The notes below the pieces were generated by a model. It was not told the DNA's origin. It made no database searches and was given only the letters and a program-made list of their open reading frames with translations. A stretch of 64,000 bases of DNA from Uloborus plumipes (Eukaryota > Arthropoda > Arachnida > Araneae > Uloboridae), in contig JAXGGA010003032.1 in NCBI GenBank assembly GCA_038373865.1, positions 46,060 to 110,059 of the forward strand, written 5' to 3'. Positions 56,401 through 64,000 of the stretch are shown in pieces (position 1 is the stretch's first letter; the number at the start of each line of letters is the position of its first letter). The translations under genes and the position numbers were made by a program.

Positions 56401-57163
56401 AGCTTTCTCGGGGACCCATGGTCCCATTCGCGACAACCTGATTCCACTCACTGCGCATGCTCACTTTTGGCGATATTTTTGGCATTCCACTGGTTTGGCT
56501 TGTTATCGCTTTTATGGCGAGATTTCACACGCACATGGAAATTTTCACTAGGCGTTAGATTCCGTCATATTCCGCGTAGTTCTGCCATATCTCATAGATG
56601 GCAGCACGAGTAAATTCCAAAATTTTTAAATGCGATTTTTACAGAATTTACGAAAAGAATATAGATTGACATTGTGCATGAACTATTTCTGGAATACAAA
56701 AGTGGTCAATTAAAAAACAAGGCTCCTGACAAGTTAGTTTCGAGATTTTTAAAAGTAATAACACAAATAACGGAATTAAGGAAATTAAGGATTAAGGAGA
56801 TTAAGGAAATTGAAAACTAACTTCAAAACAACGTTTTGAAAATAGATTAAAATTTTTGAACTTGGTTTTTACTTATTCACTTATTTTTTCGGCACACAAA
56901 GAAAATACATGCATACATAAAAACAAAAGGAATTTTAGTTTATATTGTTCATAAGAATAGTGACACATAAACAAATTAATTTTTAATTTTTTTAAGGTGA
57001 TTGCGAAATCAACGACAAAAATATGAATTGAAACTCTGTTGTAACTGTTTTTCGAACACGAAAGGGGTCAAATTCATAAATAAATCTTTTAATGTTCATT
57101 GCTTTTCCTGAGAGGAGAGGGCAGGATTAAAACTATTAAAATTTGATAACACTACAAGTTAGT
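56401..57163. other. Unassigned DNA before the nested stack
   Basis: No gene. A short AAGGA(A/G)ATTAAGGA repeat at 56775-56812 is the only structure. Confidence 0.45.
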
Positions 57164-57262
57164 GTAAGAATGAAGGCTTTAACGGCCGGAGTAAATACTA
57201 GTTAAGGATTCCGGGCTGTTGTGCCGTTTGTTTGTTTGTTCTGATCCCCGAGACCAGCAGAG

Positions 57263-57562
57263 CTAGATCAGGTCCATGAGTCTATTCACCCGTAGAAAGT
57301 CAAGAACCATCAAGGGGTTTTGGATAAGATCCAATTTGGAAAGCCCCAGACATGATAAAATATGCTCAGGGGAGGCCTGAGCAGAAGAGCACTTAGTGCA
57401 CATCTCGAAGACTTTAGTTCCGTTAAAAAACGTCATTGTCAGTAGATGGCCGCTAAGGAAACGGGAAAGAGCTGTTTGGTCTTTTCTGCTGCCTTTTGCC
57501 ATCAGAGCGCCGCCTGGGCGATCACTCTGGTACCATGGATGCTTTGGCGGTTTCAGCCAAGC
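57263..57562 (-). pseudogene. LINE C-terminal fragment
   Basis: Continues the RNase H fragment after the insert: KPPKHPWYQSDRPGGAL, TALSRFLSGHLLTMTF and CTKCSSAQASPEHILSC (Cys-Cys-His-Cys), then LDFLRVNRLMDLI and a stop. Such a terminal knuckle follows RNase H in several LINE families. The open frame extends upstream into the insert's end by chance (to 57664). Confidence 0.8.
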
Positions 57563-57639
57563 TAGAGTCCTATATGAATACGTAGTATTCAGAGTAGCGA
57601 CAACAGCCGAGTTCGAATAGGACAACCGGTTACAAGCAG

Positions 57640-59340
57640 AAACGGGGTTGCCGTGAAGCTGCAAGTTTGGCTTCGTACTCGCCCAAGGGTTTCATTTCTA
57701 AAAAATTGTCACAAACGCTGTATTTAAAAAGTATTTCCTCGAACTCAAACCTCTGAAAAACGATTAGTGTTCCAATGTAATGATACTCTTAAGGTTTTAA
57801 AACAGCTGAAAACTGTATTTGTATTTAATTGATCCAAAGAAAAGGAAGAAATAAAAATAGTAGGTGACTGAATACTAACTAGTAAATAAATTCATCGCGC
57901 GTTTTTGTTTTATTATTAAGTTTACCATCAGGAAGATTTTTGAGTACAACAATATTTCGTTCTTGATATCAAAAGCTAAAAAAAAAAAAAAAAAAAGTTA
58001 TTTATTTTTTTAATCTAAGTTTCAATCTATCTTAAATATTTCACAGTTGAACAAAAAATAAAATTAAAATATGAGTAGGAAGAAATTTGAAAGAGTAATT
58101 AATGAAATAGTATCCACTCAATAATGTGATCACTTCCAGAGAATGTGATTTTCATAAATTAACAACTGACTAGTATTCAGAAAAAATTTCTAAATTAAGT
58201 TTAAAAAAAAATAAAAAACACATTTTGAGTTTAAAAATAGAACGAATAAACTCTTATCTTATTTTCATGTGTGTAATACTGTCATAATATTATCCTGTTA
58301 CAATTTTGTAAATTTAATTCATGTGAATCAACTACAAGGCTCCAATATCAGTTTGTTTTTGTGTAAATATCTAGTAAGTTTTTGATTAACGTAGAAGTTG
58401 CAGTGATACTTTGATCAGTTTTCCCAGACTCAAAAACTCTCAAAATGTAAGATATAATACAGATTTTTTGTAAAAAAAATCTAACAGACGAAAGTGTTGT
58501 CTGATCATTAAAAAAAAAAAAAAACATTTCTATTTTAGAAACCTGATAACATTAAGCAATGTGATAATTTTGACATTCTTACAAATGAATAAACTCTGGA
58601 GCCCAAGTGAGTATGAAAAAAATAAACTGTGATCACATTAAGCGGAAACTACTGTATAAGAAGCATATAGAAGGTTTAAACAAGGTAACCTTTCTCCCCC
58701 TCCCCTAGGCATTTCAGTCGCTCAGCGGGCACTTATGGTTCAAAGATCAATTTGTATAAAGTTGAGAACTGAAATTATTTTAAGAAGTGGTAATTTTCAT
58801 TTTCAATCAGATGTATGTAAAAATATTCAGCAATTAATTTAGTGTTGGGGGGGGGGTGTAACTTAAGGTATTACAAATTTTGAACACATAGGAATGACAA
58901 AGAACTGTATCTATTATTTTATATTTATTTCTCTGCATTATACATCATACAAAAATTTTCAACAATGTTTACACATCAAAACAATACTGGATAAAAGTTT
59001 AGTAGACAAAGTCAAAACCATTCAGAGCACCAATACGACTTTTAAATAAATTCAATTTTTGTTGGAAAAAATGTTTATAACTTATATTAACAGATATTTC
59101 TAAAACAATTTAGTATGAAGAAAATTTATTTGTGCAATACGTAGAGTAGAGTCAGTTCACTGGCACAAATATTACAACATTAAAAATCTTTATTAAAGTA
59201 AGATTGATCAACACTTTATTGCACAAAATTTACAAATAACTTCAGATACTTGTTTCGAGTTTCAAGAAACCCTCTTTTCAATGCAACGGAAGTATGGGCT
59301 TTAGGATGACAAGTCGTCATTTTTTGCTTTAAGTATGCCT
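57640..59340. other. Left interior of the 5.8-kb element
   Basis: AT-rich, A runs at 57979-57996 and 58509-58524, a G run at 58848-58856. I see no coding sequence. Confidence 0.5.
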
Positions 59341-59583
59341 AAACTTTATTTAATTTTCAGAATTTCCTACATTTTCATGCAATCAAAAAAAACACCCTAA
59401 CCAATTTCTTCATGAGCTATCAAAATAAAATACAGAGTACCAAGACAGGATAGTGCGGCTATAATTTTTTGAGGCAAGCTAATACTTTTGATTCAGATAA
59501 AAGCATGGGGCATGGGCCCAGTACCGAATCTGTAGCTTAAGTTACACGAATCAAGTTACACTATGCAATCTGTGTCGTCACGA

Positions 59584-59663
59584 TTAGTCCTTGATGTACA
59601 TCCAGCAAACCATGGCAATAGATGTTCTGTTGTTCACCGAGATGGGATTTCCATGCCAATAGC
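59584..59663 (-). CDS. Possible terminal exon carried by the 5.8-kb element
   Basis: Reverse strand: after tttatgcatag, two bases and then YWHGNPISVNNRTSIAMVCW plus MYIKD and a TAA at 59586-59584. AATAAA occurs about 240 nt downstream (near 59345), compatible with a 3' end. A small candidate first exon at 62863-62836 (MLGDEWKLG, donor GTAAGC) ends in the matching phase. Tryptophan-rich composition and the signals make it worth noting, but no family is recognised. Confidence 0.25.
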
Positions 59664-60058
59664 CTATGCATAAATAATTTAACAATAAAATTCATTTTCA
59701 TAATGATTTTACATACATAAACTAAACAATATTTGATGGAAAATCATACTAAATGGTTTCTTTCCTCTAAATTCCATTAAAACTACCAGCAAGCATTAAA
59801 GGCACATAAAAATATTTAATGTGCCTCGTTTTTTCTTAAAGGAAAACAGGGCACAGGAAATATTTCAGGGTCAGGGTTGGATTAAGACATCACGGGGCCT
59901 GAGGCCGAATTCTTCTTTGGGCCCCTATACTCAAGCTTTACAATTCTTACGTGTGGAATAAAAAATTTTTAGCCAATGAATAGCACAATTTTAGATATTT
60001 GGAGGCCCCTAAATTGTTGTGGCCATAGGCCATGGCCTAATTGGCTTATTGAGTAATC

Positions 60059-61048
60059 CATAGGCGGCTCGCACTCGCACAGGGGGCCACTGCCCCCTCA
60101 CTTCCAAAAGTAAAGAGACCTTGCCCCCTCACTTCTTAGAGTTATTAAGTAATAATCAGTTGAAAAAAGAATTTTTTGCTCAGTCGATTGATTTATTCCA
60201 CGAAAATTAACCCCTTCCCGGCTTATCCCGAGCTGGACTCGGGCAAGCGAAATGTTCCATTCTGGCTCATCCCGAGTGTAGCTCGGGCACGGTGAAAATT
60301 AACACTGCACAACCAGTCTTTCAAGAATTATTTCACATGTCCCTTTTATGGTTTCGGATGCTTTTATTTACTATTATTGCTACTAGATAACATAACTATA
60401 CAGTGTTTTGAGCTGTAGATTTAAGGTAAGAGTAGGCGCAGAATCCAAAGTATAATGATTTCTGCCATACAGAAAGCCAACTTTGCAGGTAAATACTCAT
60501 TTATTTAAATAGATATTTTTACATTTATTTTTAGGAAATGTTGCATGCGAATGATGCTATTATGTTTAAAAAGATATGTATGTATGAAAATAAGCATAAA
60601 AAATTGACATTTTTCGATCCGTAATCCCGAAATTACTCATTTATTTAAATAGATATTTTTACATTTATTTGTGTGAAATGTTGCATGCGAATCATGCTAT
60701 TATGTTTAAAAAGATATGTTTGTGTGAAAATAAGCATAAAAAAAATTGACATTTTTTGATCCGTAATCCCGAAATAAAATGAGCCTGGAAGGGGTTAAAG
60801 CTGATTATTCCAAAAATAGTCTTTTTTTCATGTCATTTCGTACAAATGGAGTCGACGGTGGTCATCCATCTTGACTTTTGTGTCTGTATTTGTCATATTT
60901 TAGAGATCATTTATTCAGAAAAAATTAAAAATCAATAATGTAGTCGAATAGTTGCAATAGAAAAAGGCAGTAATAAAGATGCTGGCCCCCTTCCTCATTT
61001 TTACGCCCCCCCCCTACCCCCACTTTTTTGATGCACTAGCCGCCTGTG
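60059..61048. mobile_element. 990-bp MITE with 8-bp duplication
   Basis: Ends CATAGGCGGCT and, reversed, CACAGGCGGCT; flanks GAGTAATC (60051-60058) and GAGTAATT (61049-61056) match at seven of eight bases. It is non-coding and carries CCCC-rich ends. The 8-bp duplication suggests hAT, although the terminus is not a perfect YARNG. Confidence 0.7.
60211..60794. mobile_element. piggyBac-like MITE, TTAA target, with internal duplication
   Basis: TTAA at 60207-60210 and 60795-60798 flanks CCCCTTCCCGGCTTATCCCG and, reversed, CCCCTTCCAGGCTCATTTTA. TTAA plus CCC-starting termini are piggyBac features. Just inside the left end, CCCGAGCTGGACTCGGG and CCCGAGTGTAGCTCGGG form hairpins. The right half contains a tandem duplication of about 135 bp (ACTCATTTATTTAAATAGAT at about 60497 and 60635). 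Confidence 0.85.
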
Positions 61049-61433
61049 GAGTAATTAGGATCTGCCCAGGATGAAATTTTTAAGGGCAACAAAATTTTAT
61101 TTCAATCATCTTTATGCCACTCTAAAAATAAATTATCACTATTTTTCTGTATTTATTGAGAGATCATTCTCTGAAAAACTACATTTCATCCTATAATGTA
61201 ATAAATAATGGAATCATTGTGCTGTGCACACTTTAAAAGTTCAACAATCAATAAAAGAGCAAGAAATTCTTTGCAGGAAATTAAAAATATTCAACTCCTA
61301 CTTCTGCAAACCAGAATGTTTACAAAAAAAAAAAAAAAAAGCACAGTATTAAGTATATAAATGCCGCAGCTTACAACAATGCAAGTTTGTACATACCTTT
61401 ACTCTTTCAAATATTTATTTCAATACCCTGGGG

Positions 61434-62003
61434 CAGAGTTTCCCATAATATGAGTCCGCTGACCCCAGGGGTCCTTGAGCCTATGCCAGGGGGGTCCGTG
61501 GTGCTACACTGCTAAAACGTAAAAAATAATAAAATTGAAGGACGAGTAACAATATTTTAATTAAAAACAATATTTTAATTAAAAACGTCAGTAAAACTTC
61601 CAAGAACTTTGATTTTAACACACATCTCATTAATAATAGCTTAAATAATATATATATTTATAATAATATATGACATATTATATTGTGGTATGTTATGTAT
61701 GACATTTATTTTTAAAATCGAATGCGAAATTAGCCTTTCGGATTCATATATAAACAGAAGATTGTAGAAGTAAGGTGATAGCATTTTGATTCCTAATTGA
61801 GTTTTGAATAAATTTTTATTTTCATAGCTCACAATAATAATGTTGTGTAATGAATACTAGAGCTCTAAAAATATACAGAACATGAATAAATAATTACACA
61901 GAAAAAGCAAACAAACAAACGCATAAACATATTAGAAAAAATAGTTAAATGAACCAATTGTATTTTGCTCGCAACATGGCGGGTTAGACTTTGGAAATCA
62001 CTG
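61434..62003. mobile_element. 570-bp hAT-like MITE
   Basis: Ends CAGAGTTTCCCATAATATGA and, reversed, CAGTGATTTCCAAAGTCTAA; flanks CCCTGGGG and CTATGGGA match at five of eight. Inside, GTCCGCTGACCCCAGGGGTC and its neighbourhood are GC-rich near the left end. Non-coding. Confidence 0.5.
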
Positions 62004-63200
62004 CTATGGGATAAAATGCGTTTTACCTAAGCTCATAGTTATTTTAAATAAAAAATAGATTCTCTCATAAAAACTCAAGTTTTCAATGATTTTACAAATA
62101 TAAAGTAATAAACATTTCACAAACTATGAAATGTCTTCAAAACAAAGTAGCAAGCATTAAAAATTCATATAAATATTTTTCGCTGTTCACCAATTTTGCT
62201 AAATACTTAACATGACATCATTTTTCTTAAAATTCATTGTATGAAGAGACTTTTGGAGTTTTATAGTTTCTAGGAACATTCAAATTGATGAATAAATACA
62301 TTTCTGCCTGTGAAATAAACAAGAAAAATACTAATTCTCACACTGAAACATAAATTGTCACAGGTTTTGATGCAAATTCTTATTTTTTGAAATAGAAAAA
62401 TGAAATCTGAATTTTAATCAAAGCGATGTGTTTCTTATCAAACGCAAATGCTACAGTAAATTCATGTGGTCATTGCTAGTTTCACCATTGGAATTTTTGA
62501 TAAAGCACACAGAAGCAAACATTGATAATTCTGCAATTTCAAAAGAATGTGCTTTCATCCACACATATTTTCAAAAGAAAAAAAAAACAATCCGGCACCA
62601 AGTACTTGTATATGTTGCACAGAAAAAATTCAACTTAGACAATTCGTCGCTCAGGGACATTAAAATTGGTTAAATATTCATTTTGATCAATGAAGTAAAC
62701 AGGAAAAGTAATAATCGTAACGAAATTCTTACTTGAATTGGGTTTCAGAATCAGCTGGCATTCATTAGAACAAGAAAAAAAAAAAACCGCAACAACGTTT
62801 AGAACACACATCACAAAATGTTTATGCTCGCTTACTTCCCAATTTCCACTCGTCGCCAAGCATGAACAGACCGCGCCAAAGCAAAGACAAGAGCGTTCGT
62901 GAAAATAAATTAATTTCACACAATTTAAACTTTCCCTTAGCTCAAAGTAATGTTTTTCAATAAGTTTATCATCGTAACTATCGGTTCAAAGAGAAAAAGT
63001 AAGAATAATATACCAAAATGATGTATTAGAATGGTAAATAACACACCGGGAAGCATGTTTCTATTTTAACTACGTTATAATTAAAGAAATACCAGTAGAA
63101 TCTCTAAAGTAAAGCTACATACGTATAGCTTAGACATTATAGAATAGTAATATAAGCATTAAAAAAGTTTTACTCGCCTTTAATTATCCGAAAAAAATGT
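62004..63200. other. Right interior of the 5.8-kb element
   Basis: AT-rich; open frames at 62428-62673 and 62635-62919 lack motifs. 62800-62900 is a more complex patch (GCTTGGCGACGAGTGG on the reverse strand) that holds the candidate first exon mentioned for 59584-59663. Confidence 0.4.
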
Positions 63201-63348
63201 TTTTTTACACTACTATCGGCCGCTCCATGTTAAAGCTACGAGAGAAAAAGCGACATAGCCTGCGGCGGACTCAACAATGCATCCACCAATAGAAAAGTGA
63301 TACCCTGTTGTCCGTACTCTGAATACTACGTATTCATATAGGACTCTA

Positions 63349-63612
63349 AGCCAAGCTGCTCTATTCTCTGCCCTGGAAGTTGAGAATAGTTCGGTAAACG
63401 TAAGAGGGGTCCTTGGCACCATGCTCTCGCTGGCACCGGCTCTCGCCAAACTGTCAGCAAGTTCGTTTCCCACTACGTCCACATGGGAAGGGATCCATTG
63501 AAGGTGGATCTGACATGAACATGAAAGCTGTTTCAAGATCCTAAGAATGTGGGTCCCTGTACTATCCCTCACATTATGCCAATCCGCCAAGTGCTGGATG
63601 GCACTTGGCGGA
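63349..63612 (-). pseudogene. LINE RNase H domain fragment
   Basis: The reverse strand reads ADWHNVRDSTGTHILRILKQ, then SCSCQIHLQWIPSHVDVVGN, then ELADSLARAGASESM. QWIPSHVDVVGNELAD is the classic C-terminal RNase H motif, with the catalytic Asp in NELAD. The N-terminal part of RNase H and the reverse transcriptase are missing owing to 5' truncation, and the 3' side stops at the transposon insertion. Confidence 0.85.
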
Positions 63613-63617
63613 TTGGC
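63578..63617. repeat. 17-bp perfect hairpin at the LINE 5' junction
   Basis: GCCAATCCGCCAAGTGC at 63578-63594, a 6-nt loop, and its exact complement at 63601-63617. The left arm is LINE coding sequence and the right arm an inverted copy of it at the junction with the Penelope-like element, as expected from snap-back or twin-primed reverse transcription. Confidence 0.8.
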
Positions 63618-63750
63618 TTTAATCCATACGTTTCGATCGCAACTGCGGCGGTCATCTTCAATGGGTGTCGTTGATTAATTTGGCGACTGATGCGAAATTT
63701 CGAACTGCTGCAAGATTTTAAAAGATTTTAAACTGAAAACGCAGCGCCCT

Positions 63751-64000
63751 CTAAATTCCGGCTCGAGATTGACAGATGACTGGATGCCAAAGCTTGTTAA
63801 CTTTTACTTCTTCCTCCTTCTTGTTAAAATTATTTGGGTGTTTGAAAATTTCAATGGCCTCTCTATTCAATCTGGGGAAATAATTTGAAGTCCGTGAAAT
63901 TATTTTGGCCTCTTTGAATTTTATATCATGGATTCCATTACTGAAAGTGTGTTCCGCGATCGCCGACTTTTCAGTCTGACCCAGCCGGCAATTTCTCTGA
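63751..64000 (-). CDS. Penelope-like protein, C-terminal GIY-YIG end, partial
   Basis: The reverse-strand frame reads RNCRLGQTEKSAIAEHTFSN, then GIHDIKFKEAKIISRTSNYF, then PRLNREAIEIFKHPNNFNKK, and stops at TAG (63751-63753). The pattern SAIAEH..N-x-H, followed by N-Y-x-R-L-x-R-E-A-I-E-I-x-K-H-P-N-N-F-N, is the C-terminal half of the GIY-YIG endonuclease domain carried by Penelope-like retroelements. The catalytic Glu lies in REAIEI. The reverse transcriptase and the start lie beyond the window. No frameshift is seen in these 83 codons, so the copy may be young. Confidence 0.88.
   Translation of the reverse strand, partial: QRNCRLGQTEKSAIAEHTFSNGIHDIKFKEAKIISRTSNYFPRLNREAIEIFKHPNNFNKKEEEVKVNKLWHPVICQSRAGI

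Larger units (their letters stand above)
59872..61068. mobile_element. Degraded short hAT-like MITE interrupted by a younger one
   Basis: CAGGGTTGGATTAAGACATC at 59872 and, reversed, TGGGCAGATCCTAATTACTC at about 61068 look like imperfect ends of a 210-bp element into which the 990-bp MITE at 60059-61048 inserted. No target duplication could be verified. Confidence 0.35.
57563..63348. mobile_element. 5.8-kb hAT-like element without recognisable transposase
   Basis: Inverted ends TAGAGTCCTATATGAATACG are identical over 34 bp and continue, after a 2-bp difference, with GACAACAG. AGCCAAGC at 57555-57562 and 63349-63356 is an exact 8-bp target duplication within the LINE. TAGAG fits the YARNG terminus of hAT elements. 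Most of the interior is AT-rich; it contains younger insertions (59872-61068, 61434-62003) but no hAT transposase or dimerisation motif. Confidence 0.85.
57228..63612 (-). mobile_element. 5'-truncated LINE with RNase H, split by the 5.8-kb insert
   Basis: Two pieces, 63349-63612 and 57228-57562, belong to one LINE. The first encodes an RNase H end (IHLQWIPSHVDVVGNELADS then LARAGAS); the second a zinc-knuckle-like CTKCSSAQASPEHILSC and a C-terminus ending VLDFLRVNRLMDLI. Joined across one copy of AGCCAAGC they read RAAW-LKPPKHPWY in frame. The 3' end is a short CAAA-type tail (57228-57240). It replaced about 8 bp of the Penelope-like element and left no duplication. RNase H places it in the I/R1/LOA group of LINEs. 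Confidence 0.85.
57164..64000 (-). mobile_element. Penelope-like element (host of the nested stack), continues past the window
   Basis: On the reverse strand a Penelope-type GIY-YIG coding end (63751-64000) is followed by a terminal region at 63613-63680 that resumes at 57164-57227 after a LINE insertion. The uninterrupted version of that junction is seen in the fragment at 45137-45348, where GCCGT-GGTCTGAAT-GGCTTT is continuous. The element ends at 57164 (GTAAGAATGAAGGC on the + strand), the same end as in the 45-kb copy. Confidence 0.8.

Noticed and set aside
57396..57620. 74-codon forward frame sharing RVLYEYVVFRV with a reverse frame at 63213-63590, at first suggesting a shared protein domain.
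   Set aside because: The shared peptide is the translation of the 34-bp inverted terminus of the 5.8-kb element, not a domain.
1..64000. CRISPR arrays, prokaryotic operons, riboswitches and ribosomal RNA.
   Set aside because: None seen; the window is eukaryotic intron and intergenic DNA without regularly spaced short repeats or rRNA-like sequence.

Overview
This is an AT-rich, intron- and transposon-dominated eukaryotic window, almost certainly from an arthropod and most probably an arachnid (spider-like). That reading rests on gene content (a metazoan KCNQ channel split by very long introns) and on the mix of elements: Tc1/mariner, hAT, piggyBac, Helitron, Penelope-like, tRNA-SINE and LINE. 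The organism is inferred from general resemblance, not from a database match.

The only confidently identified host gene is the 3' half of a KCNQ (Kv7) voltage-gated potassium channel on the + strand. Six exons (3239-3441, 26883-26956, 28095-28222, 29402-29498, 36378-36637, 37953-38409) join in compatible phases into 405 codons plus a stop. They encode the cytoplasmic linker, the distal calmodulin-binding helix, the C-terminal coiled-coil assembly region and a Ser-rich tail. The membrane domain lies upstream of the window. A second, tentative host gene starts at about 51.5 kb: two phase-compatible 5' exons encode a short presequence-like start followed by an AKxFDEIP motif resembling the N-terminus of mitochondrial cytochrome P450s.

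The rest is intronic or intergenic DNA filled with mobile elements, many bounded here by inverted termini and target duplications. The 23.4-kb KCNQ intron carries a 3-kb foldback element, a 4-kb Tc1-like element that itself holds other insertions (one a 158-bp insert with a hammerhead-ribozyme motif), a dead Tc1 element containing a foldback MITE, a SINE and a Helitron, a dead mariner-type element and a LINE fragment. The 6.9-kb intron carries a piggyBac-like MITE and a hAT-in-hAT pair. Downstream of KCNQ are a 1.6-kb foldback, a second copy of the Tc1-like family (useful as an empty-site comparator), a hAT-like foldback MITE, and an inverted pair of hammerhead-like motifs at 52.9-53.25 kb.

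The last 7 kb is a nested stack: a Penelope-like element is interrupted by a LINE, the LINE by a 5.8-kb hAT-like element with near-identical termini and an 8-bp target duplication, and that element by a 990-bp MITE which itself contains a piggyBac-like MITE flanked by TTAA. Rejoining the LINE across the 5.8-kb insert restores its reading frame, which supports the reconstruction. The order of insertion can therefore be read directly from the sequence.
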